Source: Parahaliea aestuarii (lineage in GTDB: Bacteria > Pseudomonadota > Gammaproteobacteria > Pseudomonadales > Halieaceae). From it: a stretch of DNA of 64,000 bases. This document shows, in pieces, positions 56,072-64,000 of the stretch. The position numbers were made by a program, and so were the translations under genes. The notes under the pieces are model-generated. The model saw only the letters and a list, made by a program, of their open reading frames with translations, was not told the DNA's origin and did not search any database. Every line of letters begins with the position of its first letter. Position 1 is the stretch's first letter. The stretch covers positions 186,001-250,000 of the forward strand of contig NZ_VRYZ01000006.1 of assembly GCF_008064635.1 (NCBI RefSeq), written 5' to 3'.

Positions 56072-56077
56072 TATAAT
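56072..56077 (+). promoter_or_regulatory. Candidate -10 for the lptM-lysA-dapF unit
   Basis: A perfect TATAAT, 28 bases before lptM, in the divergent gap. No convincing -35 stands at the right distance. Confidence 0.45.
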
Positions 56078-56105
56078 CGGCCGTTTTGACACCGGAGCGG
56101 ACTCC

Positions 56106-56300
56106 ATGCGCCAGCGATTCGCGGCAGCCCTGATCCTTGCCGCCAGCGCACTGATCCAGTCCTGCGGCCAGACCGGCCCCCTGTACATGCCCGACACGCC
56201 GCCGCCGTCCAGCGACGACGCTGCGGCAGCGGGAAGCCAGGACAAGACCGAAACGGCCACAGAAGCCGCTGCCGAGGCAGCCCCGACTCCCGTTAACTGA
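56106..56300 (+). CDS. lptM: LPS translocon maturation chaperone LptM (YifL-like lipoprotein)
   Basis: A 64-residue lipoprotein with signal peptide and lipobox LIQSC (Cys20) directly followed by GQTGPLYMP, the diagnostic LptM motif that mimics LPS and helps LptD disulfides mature. The rest is a Pro/Ala/Glu-rich tail. It starts the classic lptM-lysA-dapF string, with lysA following after eight bases. Confidence 0.88.
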   Translation: MRQRFAAALILAASALIQSCGQTGPLYMPDTPPPSSDDAAAAGSQDKTETATEAAAEAAPTPVN

Positions 56301-56308
56301 AGACGCAC

Positions 56309-57565
56309 ATGACTCACTTTCACTACCAACAGGGCGAACTGTTCGCCGAGGGCGTGCGCGCCAGCGAGATCGCCCGCCAGTTCGGCACGCCCTGCTATGT
56401 CTACTCCCGCGCCGCGCTGGAGCAGTCCCTGGCCGCCTACCAGCAGGCGCTGGCGGATGTGCCCCACCTGATTTGCTACGCGGTGAAAGCCAATTCCAGC
56501 CTGGCCGTGCTCGACATCCTCGCCCGGCAGGGCGCCGGCTTTGACATTGTCTCCATTGGCGAGCTGGAGCGGGTGGTCGCCGCCGGCGGCGACCCGGCCA
56601 AAACCGTCTTTTCCGGCGTCGGCAAAACCGCCGCCGAAATGGCGCGGGCACTGGAGCTGGGCATCCACTGCTTTAACCTGGAATCCGCCGCCGAGTTGGA
56701 GGTACTAAACCGGGTGGCCGCTGAGCGCGGTGTGGTGGCGCCGGTCTCGGTCAGGGTGAACCCGGACGTGGACGCCCGCACCCACCCCTATATCTCCACC
56801 GGCCTGAAGGAAAACAAGTTCGGTGTCACCATGGAGGAAGCCCTGCGCGTATATCGGCGCGCGGCGGAGCTGCCCCACGTGGCCGTGCGCGGCCTGGACT
56901 GCCACATCGGCTCCCAGCTCACCGAGCTGACCCCCTTCATCGACGCCCTCAGGCGTCTGCTGACCCTGGTGGACCAGCTGGCCAGCGAGGGCATTTCCAT
57001 CGAGCACCTCGACCTGGGGGGCGGCCTCGGCGTGCGCTACCGCGACGAAGAACCGCCGTCCATCGCCAGCTATGTCGCCGCCATCCGCGCGGAGCTGGGC
57101 GAGCGCCAGGTGCAGCTGGTGCTGGAGCCCGGCCGCTCCATCGCCGCCAATGCCGGCCTGCTCCTGACCACCGTGGAGTACACCAAGCCAACCCCGGCGC
57201 ACAACTTTGCTTTGGTGGACGCCGGCATGAATGACATGATCCGCCCGGCCCTGTACCAGGCCTGGCTGGATATCCAGCCGATTGAGGCGCGGACGGAAGT
57301 CCAGCCGCGCACCTGGGACATCGTCGGCCCGGTCTGCGAGACCGCCGACTTCCTCGGCAAGGGCCGCGAGCTGGCGATTGCCGACGGTGACGTGCTGGCA
57401 CTCTTTGGCGCGGGCGCCTACGGTTTCACCATGAGTTCCAACTACAACAGCCGTCCGCGCGCCGCGGAAGTGATCGTCGACGGCGAGCAGCTGCACCTGG
57501 CGCGCCGCCGGGAGACACTGGAAGACCTGCTGCGCGGCGAACAGCGCCTGCCCGATAAGGGCTGA
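56309..57565 (+). CDS. lysA: Diaminopimelate decarboxylase
   Basis: Converts meso-diaminopimelate to lysine. The 418-residue PLP enzyme has the cofactor lysine at K60 ([13 protein letters not shown]), the HIGSQ motif, [22 protein letters not shown] and the dimer-interface active-site cysteine in [12 protein letters not shown]. It lies between lptM and dapF, with four bases to the latter. Confidence 0.97.
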   Translation: MTHFHYQQGELFAEGVRASEIARQFGTPCYVYSRAALEQSLAAYQQALADVPHLICYAVKANSSLAVLDILARQGAGFDIVSIGELERVVAAGGDPAKTVFSGVGKTAAEMARALELGIHCFNLESAAELEVLNRVAAERGVVAPVSVRVNPDVDARTHPYISTGLKENKFGVTMEEALRVYRRAAELPHVAVRGLDCHIGSQLTELTPFIDALRRLLTLVDQLASEGISIEHLDLGGGLGVRYRDEEPPSIASYVAAIRAELGERQVQLVLEPGRSIAANAGLLLTTVEYTKPTPAHNFALVDAGMNDMIRPALYQAWLDIQPIEARTEVQPRTWDIVGPVCETADFLGKGRELAIADGDVLALFGAGAYGFTMSSNYNSRPRAAEVIVDGEQLHLARRRETLEDLLRGEQRLPDKG

Positions 57566-57569
57566 CCAC

Positions 57570-58400
57570 ATGATCCTGCGCTTCACCAAAATGCACGGCG
57601 CCGGCAATGACTTCGTCGTCATCGACCTGGTCAGCCAGCGCTGCAAACTGCGCACCCGGGATATACGCAAGCTGGCAGATCGTCGCTTTGGCATCGGCTG
57701 CGACCAGGTGCTGGTGGTGGAACCGCCGAGCCGGCCCGATGTCGATTTCCGCTACCGCATCTACAACGCCGACGGCGGCGAGGTGGAGCAGTGCGGCAAC
57801 GGCGCGCGCTGCTTTGCCCGCTTCGTTCGCGAGCACAAGCTCACCGCCAAGAAGCGTATCTCGGTGGAAACCGCCGGCGGCATCATCGTGCTGCAGGTGC
57901 GCGACCGCGAGCAGGTGGAAGTGGACATGGGCCCGCCACGTTTCGAACCGGCCGACATTCCATTGCGCGCTGACCGCCGCGCGCCCTCCTACTCCCTGGC
58001 CCTCGGCGAGCAGCGCCTGGAAGTGGGAGCGGTTTCCATGGGCAACCCCCACGCCATACTGCGGGTGGACGACATCGACAGCGCCGATGTCGAGGGCCTG
58101 GGGCCGAGGGTAGAACACCATCCGGACTTCCCCCAGCGGGTCAACGTCGGCTTCATGCAGGTGCTCAACGAGGCGGAGATTCGCCTGCGGGTGTTCGAGC
58201 GCGGCGTCGGCGAAACCCTGGCCTGCGGCACCGGCGCCTGCGCCGCCGTGTCCTACGGGCACAGTCGCGGCTGGCTGGCGGAAACCGTGACAGTTCACCT
58301 GCCGGGGGGTAAGCTCTCCATTACGTGGCGGGGCGAAGGCCACAACGTCATGATGACCGGCCCCACTGCTGTGGTATTTGAAGGCACAATAAAACTCTGA
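57570..58400 (+). CDS. dapF: Diaminopimelate epimerase
   Basis: Cofactor-free racemase that makes meso-diaminopimelate for peptidoglycan and lysine. The 276-residue protein has the two catalytic cysteines in [11 protein letters not shown] (Cys75) and [12 protein letters not shown], and the opening [15 protein letters not shown]. It starts four bases after lysA and precedes the DUF484 gene by 50 bases. Confidence 0.97.
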   Translation: MILRFTKMHGAGNDFVVIDLVSQRCKLRTRDIRKLADRRFGIGCDQVLVVEPPSRPDVDFRYRIYNADGGEVEQCGNGARCFARFVREHKLTAKKRISVETAGGIIVLQVRDREQVEVDMGPPRFEPADIPLRADRRAPSYSLALGEQRLEVGAVSMGNPHAILRVDDIDSADVEGLGPRVEHHPDFPQRVNVGFMQVLNEAEIRLRVFERGVGETLACGTGACAAVSYGHSRGWLAETVTVHLPGGKLSITWRGEGHNVMMTGPTAVVFEGTIKL

Positions 58401-58450
58401 GCGTCGGGTCAGCCGGAGCCGTCCACAGAGAGACCAGGGGAGAACAGGCC

Positions 58451-59155
58451 ATGTCCGCCACCCAAGATGCCGTCGCACTCAGCGACGCCAGTGCACTGGA
58501 TGACAATCAGGTGCGCGAGTACCTGAAGATCCACAGCGATTTTCTGCAGCGCCACCCGGACCTGCTCGATCACCTGCACGTCAGCCACGCCTCGGGCAGC
58601 GCCGTGTCGCTGGTGGAAAAGCAGGTGAGCGTACTGCGTGAGCGCAACATGGAAATGCGCCACCGCCTGAACGCCCTCACCATCAACGCCCGCGACAACG
58701 ACAAACTCTACGAGCGCACCCGCGCCCTGATACTGCACCTGCTGGACGCCCGCGACCTGGCGGGGCTGTGCGACGCTTTCATACACAGCATGAACAGGGA
58801 CTTCGATATCGAGTTCGCCAGCATCATCCTGTTCGGCGAGCCGGCCGAGTCCAGCGGCAACCTGCGTTTCGAAACCAGCGAAAAGGTCAAACTGGAGATC
58901 GGCAGCCTGCTCAAGGGCCGCAAACCCCTGTGTGGCGCCCTGCGCAAGGACGAGTTCGAGTTCCTCTTCCCCAAGGGCAGCGAGGTCGGCTCGGCCGCGG
59001 TGATGCCCCTCAAGGGCGACAACAGAGTGGGGCTGATCGCCGTTGGCAGCACCGACGCCAACCGCTACTACAACGGCATGGGTACCCTGTTCCTGCAACA
59101 CATCGCCGATGTGCTGCTGCGCCTGCTGGAGCGCCTGCCGGGCGACGACAACTGA
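58451..59155 (+). CDS. DUF484 family protein
   Basis: A 234-residue protein with an N-terminal coiled coil (VREYLKIHSDFLQRHPDLLDHL, then VSLVEKQVSVLRERN) and a GAF-like C-terminal domain ending GMGTLFLQHIADVLLRLLER. It is the family encoded between dapF and xerC in many gammaproteobacteria, with unknown function. The next gene here is yigB, without xerC in between. A purine-rich GGGGAG lies upstream of the ATG. Confidence 0.88.
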   Translation: MSATQDAVALSDASALDDNQVREYLKIHSDFLQRHPDLLDHLHVSHASGSAVSLVEKQVSVLRERNMEMRHRLNALTINARDNDKLYERTRALILHLLDARDLAGLCDAFIHSMNRDFDIEFASIILFGEPAESSGNLRFETSEKVKLEIGSLLKGRKPLCGALRKDEFEFLFPKGSEVGSAAVMPLKGDNRVGLIAVGSTDANRYYNGMGTLFLQHIADVLLRLLERLPGDDN

Positions 59156-59156
59156 C

Positions 59157-59861
59157 GTGGCCATCGAGGTCATCACCTTCGATCTGGACAACACCCTGTG
59201 GGACGTGGAGCCCGCCCTGCTGCGAGCCGAAGAGGCCCAGCGCGCCTGGCTGCTGCAGCACCGCCCCGGCACCATCGAACACCACGATCACGCCAGCCTG
59301 TGGGAATTCAAGAAGGACGTCTTCAAACGCCACCCTGAACTGGCCCACCACGTCAGCCGTTTCCGCCTGCAAACCCTGCGCGAGTTGCAATTACTGGCCG
59401 GCTATAGCGAGGCCGAGGCCAGCGCCGGCGCCGAGAGCGCCTTTGCCGAGTTCCTCGTCGAACGCCAGCGGGTGGAACTCTACGCCGAAGCGCTGGAGGT
59501 GCTGGCACAACTGGCCGGGCGCTACCGGCTCGGCGCGCTCACCAACGGCAACGCCGACATCTACAAGACCGACGCCGCCGAATACTTCGACTTTGCCTTT
59601 CTCGCCGAGGACGTGGGCGCCAGCAAACCGGCACCAGACATGTTTCATGCAGCGCTGGAGCTCACCGGGGTGCGGCCCGCGAATGTCACCCACGTCGGCG
59701 ACAACCCGGAGCACGACATCGCCGGCGCCAGGAGCGTGGGCTTTCACACAGTGTGGATGAATGCAGCGGGCAGCGAATGGCCCGGAGGGGAGCCCGCAGA
59801 CCGGGAGATTGCCAATCTGCGGGAATTGCCGGCGGCGCTGGACAGCCTGGCCGCCGGTTGA
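59157..59861 (+). CDS. yigB: HAD-family hydrolase YigB
   Basis: A 234-residue haloacid dehalogenase-type phosphatase. It has motif 1 FDLDNTLWDV with nucleophile Asp9, motif 2 GALTNGN, motif 3 Lys in ASKPAPDMF, and motif 4 HVGDNPEHDIAGA. In E. coli YigB dephosphorylates FMN and sugar phosphates. The GTG start lies one base after the DUF484 stop. It ends three bases from convergent glnK. Confidence 0.9.
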   Translation: MAIEVITFDLDNTLWDVEPALLRAEEAQRAWLLQHRPGTIEHHDHASLWEFKKDVFKRHPELAHHVSRFRLQTLRELQLLAGYSEAEASAGAESAFAEFLVERQRVELYAEALEVLAQLAGRYRLGALTNGNADIYKTDAAEYFDFAFLAEDVGASKPAPDMFHAALELTGVRPANVTHVGDNPEHDIAGARSVGFHTVWMNAAGSEWPGGEPADREIANLRELPAALDSLAAG

Positions 59862-59864
59862 AGT

Positions 59865-60233
<369 letters not shown>

Positions 60234-60235
60234 CT

Positions 60236-60263
60236 ATTATGGGTGGTGGCGCTCAAATGGCAA
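60236..60263 (-). promoter_or_regulatory. Candidate sigma-70 promoter of glnK
   Basis: On the minus strand TTGCCA (60263-60258), 16 bases, CATAAT (60241-60236), immediately after the glyA stop. I see no sigma-54 GG-N10-GC element in the short gap, so nitrogen control through NtrC is not supported here. Confidence 0.4.
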
Positions 60264-61526
60264 TCAGGCGTAAACCGGGAAGCGACCGCAGATATCCAGC
60301 ACCTTGCCCTTGACCTCTGCAATCACAGTGTCGGCATTGCCGTTTTCCAGGGCTTCCAGCACATCGCACATCCAGCCGGTCAGTTCCACGGTTTCAGCTT
60401 CCTTGAACCCGCGGGTGGTGATGGCGGGGGTACCCACGCGCAGACCGGAGGTGATGAAGGGGGAACGGGGGTCGTTGGGCACGGCGTTCTTGTTCACGGT
60501 GATGTTGGCATTGCCCAGGGCCTCGTCGGCGTCCTTACCCGTGTAGGGCTTGCCGATCAGGTCCACCAGCATCAGGTGGTTGTCGGTGCCACCGGAGACG
60601 ATGTTGATGCCGCGCTCGATAAAGGTGCTGGCCATGGCGCGGGCATTGGCGACAACCTGCTTCTGATACGCCACGAACTCGGGGCTGGCCGCTTCCTTGA
60701 AGCTGATCGCCTTGGCGGCAATCACGTGCATCAGCGGGCCGCCCTGGCCGCCGGGGAATACGGCTGACTGGAATTTCTTTTCCAGTTCTTCATTGGCCTT
60801 GGCCAGGATGATGCCGCCGCGGGGGCCGCGCAGGGTCTTGTGGGTGGTGGAGGTCACCACGTGGGCGTGAGGGACCGGGTTGGGGTAGACACCGGCGGCG
60901 ATCAGGCCGGCCACGTGGGCCATGTCGACCATCAGGTAGGCACCGACCTTGTCGGCGATCTCGCGGAACCGCGCCCAGTCCATCACCCGGGAGTAGGCAG
61001 AGAAGCCCGCCACGATCATTTTCGGTTTGTGCTCCAGGGCCAGGGCTTCTACCTGGTCGTAGTCCACCTCGCCGGTGTCGGCTTTCAGGCCGTACTGCAC
61101 GGCGTTGTACATCTTGCCGGAAAAGTTGGGCTTGGCGCCGTGGGTCAGGTGGCCACCGTCGGCCAGGCTCATGCCCAGTACGGTGTCGCCGGGGGCGCAC
61201 AGGGCCTGGTAGACCGCAGAGTTGGCCTGGGAGCCGGAGTGGGGCTGGACGTTGGCGTAGTCCGCGCCGAACAGGGCGCAAACGCGCTCGATGGCCAGGC
61301 GCTCGGCCTCGTCCACGTACTCGCAGCCGCCGTAGTAGCGCTTGCCGGGGTAGCCCTCGGCGTATTTGTTGGTGAGCACCGTGCCCTGGGCCTGCATCAC
61401 GCGGGGGCTGGTGTAGTTCTCGGAGGCAATGAGCTCGATGTGCTCTTCCTGGCGACGTTCTTCATCGCCAATAGCGGCAAAAATCTCGTCGTCAAAACCC
61501 TGGATGGTCATGCTGCGGTCAAACAT
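60264..61526 (-). CDS. glyA: Serine hydroxymethyltransferase
   Basis: PLP enzyme that interconverts serine plus tetrahydrofolate with glycine plus methylene-THF. The 420-residue protein has the PLP lysine in [16 protein letters not shown] near residue 231, the N-terminal [20 protein letters not shown], and [13 protein letters not shown] near residue 97. It diverges from ugd across 204 bases; I see no riboswitch-like fold there. Confidence 0.97.
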   Translation of the reverse strand: MFDRSMTIQGFDDEIFAAIGDEERRQEEHIELIASENYTSPRVMQAQGTVLTNKYAEGYPGKRYYGGCEYVDEAERLAIERVCALFGADYANVQPHSGSQANSAVYQALCAPGDTVLGMSLADGGHLTHGAKPNFSGKMYNAVQYGLKADTGEVDYDQVEALALEHKPKMIVAGFSAYSRVMDWARFREIADKVGAYLMVDMAHVAGLIAAGVYPNPVPHAHVVTSTTHKTLRGPRGGIILAKANEELEKKFQSAVFPGGQGGPLMHVIAAKAISFKEAASPEFVAYQKQVVANARAMASTFIERGINIVSGGTDNHLMLVDLIGKPYTGKDADEALGNANITVNKNAVPNDPRSPFITSGLRVGTPAITTRGFKEAETVELTGWMCDVLEALENGNADTVIAEVKGKVLDICGRFPVYA

Positions 61527-61730
61527 CGGTATCCCCCGGCGCGGTGAGGGCCCGGCTTCGCGCTATTGGCGGCAGGGGGCCCGGTTTGGAAAGGCGCACA
61601 TTCTACTGAAAAACGCCGCGGCCGATAAGTCTGATAGCGACAACAGAAATGCCCTGTATTATTACTGTCACCTTTCAGACATATAGTAGTCTTCCACGAC
61701 ACCGATTCAGCAGGGAAACCGACAGCAGCA

Positions 61731-63074
61731 ATGAATATCACCATTTTTGGCAGCGGCTACGTAGGCCTGGTGCAGGCCGCCATTTTCGCCGATGTAGGCC
61801 ACAAGGTCGTCTGTATGGACATCGACGCGGCCCGGGTAGACCGCCTGCGCGAGGCTGACGTGCCCTTCTTCGAACCGGGCCTGGCCAACCTCATCCGCAA
61901 CGGCCTGGACAGCGGCCTGCTGTCCTTCACCACCGACACCAAGGCGGCGGTGCAGGCCAGCGACTACCTCTTTATCTGCGTGGGAACGCCCCCCACCAGT
62001 GACGGGGCAGCGGATATGAGCCAGGTGATGGACGTGGCCTCGGCCATCGCCCGCTACATGGCCAGCCGCAAAGTGGTGATCACCAAATCCACCGTGCCGG
62101 TGGGCACCACCGACACCGTGCTGGCCCACATCAAGCGGGCCCTGCACGACCAGGGGCGCGACATCCCGGTAGAAGCGGCCTCCAACCCGGAGTTCCTGAA
62201 AGAGGGCTCCGCCGTCGCCGACTGCCAGAGCCCCGACCGCATCGTCATCGGCACCCGCTCGCCCACGGTGCTGGAACAGATGCGCCGCATGTACCAGGCC
62301 TTCAACCGCAACCGCGAGAAGATCATGGCGATGGATCCGCCCAGCGCGGAAATGACCAAATTGACCGCCAACGCCATGCTGGCCACCAAAATCAGCTTTA
62401 TGAACGAAATGGCCAATATCGCCGAGGCGGTGGGGGCGGACATCGAGGACGTGCGCCGCGGCATCGGCGCCGACCCCCGCATCGGCTACCAGTTCATCTA
62501 CCCCGGCTGCGGCTACGGCGGCTCCTGCTTTCCCAAGGACGTGCGCGCCCTGAAATACCTGGCCGGCCAGCACGATCACCGGGCGGAGATTCTCACCGCT
62601 GTGCACGACACCAACCAGCGCCAGAAGAACAAGCTGGCGGAGCGGGTGATGGCCCGCCTCGGCTACGACCTGACCGGCAAAACCATCGCCCTGTGGGGCC
62701 TGTCCTTCAAACCCAACACCGACGACATGCGCGAGGCTCCCAGCCGCTACGTGCTGGAGGGCATCTGGTCCTGCGGCGGCCGGGTGAAGGCGTTTGACCC
62801 CCAGGCGGGGCAGGCCTGCCTGGCCCTGTACGGCGAGCGCGATGACCTGGTCATCACCGAGCACAAGGAAGATGCCCTGGAAGGCGCTGACGCCCTGGTG
62901 ATCTGCACCGAGTGGAAGGCCTTCTGGTCACCGGATTTCGAGCAGGTGAAATCCCTGCTGAAGCAGCCGCTGATCTTTGACGGGCGCAACCTGTACAACC
63001 CGGCCTACCTGGAAGAACTGGGCATCGAGTACTACGGCATCGGCCGCGGACGCTCGCTGCACGCGGCGGCCTGA
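61731..63074 (+). CDS. ugd: UDP-glucose 6-dehydrogenase
   Basis: Oxidises UDP-glucose twice with NAD+ to UDP-glucuronate for exopolysaccharide or LPS. The 447-residue protein has the Rossmann start MNITIFGSGYVGLVQAAIF, NPEFLKEGSA, the catalytic Cys266 in GYGGSCFPKD, and GLSFKPNTDDMREAPS. A TATAGT -10-like hexamer lies at 61682-61687, 44 bases upstream of the start. No polysaccharide genes follow, so it acts as a stand-alone supply of the sugar nucleotide. Confidence 0.93.
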   Translation: MNITIFGSGYVGLVQAAIFADVGHKVVCMDIDAARVDRLREADVPFFEPGLANLIRNGLDSGLLSFTTDTKAAVQASDYLFICVGTPPTSDGAADMSQVMDVASAIARYMASRKVVITKSTVPVGTTDTVLAHIKRALHDQGRDIPVEAASNPEFLKEGSAVADCQSPDRIVIGTRSPTVLEQMRRMYQAFNRNREKIMAMDPPSAEMTKLTANAMLATKISFMNEMANIAEAVGADIEDVRRGIGADPRIGYQFIYPGCGYGGSCFPKDVRALKYLAGQHDHRAEILTAVHDTNQRQKNKLAERVMARLGYDLTGKTIALWGLSFKPNTDDMREAPSRYVLEGIWSCGGRVKAFDPQAGQACLALYGERDDLVITEHKEDALEGADALVICTEWKAFWSPDFEQVKSLLKQPLIFDGRNLYNPAYLEELGIEYYGIGRGRSLHAAA

Positions 63075-63147
63075 ACGGCGCCGGGTGGTTTACACCTTGC
63101 CCCCAGCCAGTGATACTCGGTTCTGACCTCAGCTAACGACATCGGGT

Positions 63148-63594
63148 ATGACTGACAAGGCAGTACTGGGCTGGCGCGAGTGGCTGGCCCTGCCGGATCT
63201 CGGCATCGAGCGCATCAAGGCCAAGATCGACACCGGGGCGCGCACCAGCGCCCTGCACGCATTCTACGTGGAGCCCTTCGAGCGCGACGGTAGCGAGTGG
63301 GTGCGCTTCGGTATCCACCCCTGGCAGCAGAACACCGAAAAGGAAGTGCACTGCGAGGCCAGGGTGCTGGATAAACGCCAGGTGACCGATTCCGGCGGCC
63401 ATCGCGAGCACCGCTACGTCATCCAGAGCCGGGTGCGGGTGGGCGAACGCATGATCGATGCGGAAATCACCCTCACCGACCGCGAAACCATGCGCTTCCG
63501 CATGCTGCTGGGGCGCACCGCCATGCGCGGGGCTTTCCTCGTAGATCCGGCACGCTCCTACCTGCAGGGAACTCGCCCCGGCGAGGAGGCCTGA
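63148..63594 (+). CDS. Retropepsin-like protein (RimB-type, DUF785)
   Basis: A 148-residue protein of the family annotated as ATP-dependent zinc protease. The retropepsin-like core is [14 protein letters not shown] near residue 25 with the catalytic-type Asp, and [20 protein letters not shown] near residue 115 forms the second half. In Pseudomonas the related RimB works with the glutamate ligase RimK that modifies ribosomal S6. Here the next gene is an aspartoacylase-family hydrolase, two bases downstream, rather than rimK. Confidence 0.8.
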   Translation: MTDKAVLGWREWLALPDLGIERIKAKIDTGARTSALHAFYVEPFERDGSEWVRFGIHPWQQNTEKEVHCEARVLDKRQVTDSGGHREHRYVIQSRVRVGERMIDAEITLTDRETMRFRMLLGRTAMRGAFLVDPARSYLQGTRPGEEA

Positions 63595-63596
63595 AC

Positions 63597-64000
63597 ATGC
63601 CGCGCTCCCCGCTGGTGATTGGCGGCCAGACCATCGAGCCGGGCGGCCACTACACCGTGGACATCCCGGTGGCCCCCATGTACACCCATGACAACCTGTC
63701 GATCAGCGTAAAGGTGATCAGCGGCAAGCGGCCCGGCCCGGTGCTGTTCGTGTGCGCCGCCATTCACGGCGACGAGATCAACGGGGTGGAGATCATCCGC
63801 CGGCTGCTCAAGGACCCGCAACTCAAGCGCCTCAAGGGCACCCTGATCGCCATTCCCATCGTCAACGTGTACGGTTTTATCAACCACACCCGCTATCTGC
63901 CCGACGGCCGCGACCTCAATCGCTCCTTCCCCGGCTCCAGCCGCGGCTCGCTGACCGGACGCATCGCCCACACCTTCATGCAGGAAATCGTGGCTCACTG
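63597..64000 (+). CDS. Succinylglutamate desuccinylase/aspartoacylase family protein (cut by window end)
   Basis: Only the first 134 codons are present. The zinc carboxypeptidase-type site is visible: AAIHGDEINGVE supplies His and Glu ligands near residues 59-62, and LPDGRDLNRSFPG near residue 107 binds substrate carboxylate. Members deacylate N-acyl amino acids or glutamate-tailed peptides. It starts two bases after the retropepsin-like gene with GAGG upstream, so the two form an operon that continues beyond the window. Confidence 0.82.
   Translation, partial: MPRSPLVIGGQTIEPGGHYTVDIPVAPMYTHDNLSISVKVISGKRPGPVLFVCAAIHGDEINGVEIIRRLLKDPQLKRLKGTLIAIPIVNVYGFINHTRYLPDGRDLNRSFPGSSRGSLTGRIAHTFMQEIVAH

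Noticed and set aside
61527-61730. Riboswitch in the glyA-ugd divergent gap
   Set aside because: No conserved glycine, SAM or tetrahydrofolate aptamer segments could be recognised; only a -10-like hexamer was seen.

Overview
The window is a GC-rich, densely packed bacterial chromosome segment. It holds about 64 protein genes on both strands, no rRNA or tRNA that I can see, no transposase, no integrase and no CRISPR array. The gene order points to a gammaproteobacterium: argH / algZ-algR / hemC-hemD-hemX-hemY, lptM-lysA-dapF-DUF484-yigB, trxA-rho-ubiD, rsd, yheS, hslO, pckA and dgkA-rpsT. Several other genes suit an aerobic marine heterotroph of the Cellvibrionales/Halieaceae type: two phasins plus PhaD, a polyhydroxyalkanoate (PHA) granule-region protein, a Rieske oxygenase, an LLM oxidoreductase, an acyl-CoA-dehydrogenase-type phosphotransferase and pirin. 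That placement is inference from gene content, not a database result.

Layout. 1-9.2 kb: dgkA, rpsT, a ferritin-like diiron protein divergent from an AraC regulator with an overlapping patatin lipase, a PHA-region protein, a DMT exporter, an LLM oxidoreductase, hslO and pckA. 9.2-15.7 kb: pirin and a winged-helix methyltransferase, then an RND pump with its adaptor. 15.9-19 kb: a PHA block of two lysine/alanine-rich phasins and phaD, then a DUF2242 lipoprotein with a long Pro-Glu spacer. 19.1-22.3 kb: a three-gene export cassette with its own promoter, made of a c5-like cytochrome lipoprotein, an FAD sugar-lactone-oxidase-like enzyme and a fold-type III PLP enzyme, the two enzymes carrying Tat-like leaders. 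22.3-28.4 kb: a zinc-ribbon methyltransferase, peroxiredoxin, SRPBCC, PqiA-like protein, Rieske oxygenase, SLC13 carrier and a beta-propeller lactonase-like protein. 28.4-32.1 kb: moaA-moxR-coxE-like-zinc ribbon. 32.1-43.6 kb: pilU, phosphotransferase, an Omp85-like barrel, gshA, acpH, dsbB, rsd, an FKBP lipoprotein, a TIGR02444 protein, yheS and a GIY-YIG protein. 43.6-51.2 kb: trxA, rho, ubiD and the haem operon. 51.2-59.9 kb: an elaborate palindrome, algR/algZ, argH, a DUF3187 protein and the lysine/DAP cluster. 59.9-64 kb: glnK, glyA, ugd, a retropepsin-like protein and a truncated aspartoacylase-family gene.

Most of the window is housekeeping. The parts that deserve attention are the exported PLP/FAD/cytochrome cassette, the mirror-image phasin pair, the moaA-linked MoxR/VWA cassette, and two intergenic arrays of short hairpins (16.6 kb and 51.3 kb). 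The arrays share an unusual design: each short hairpin has a GGA-type apex. The only gene-free stretch above 300 bases is 51208-51582, which contains the larger of these arrays.
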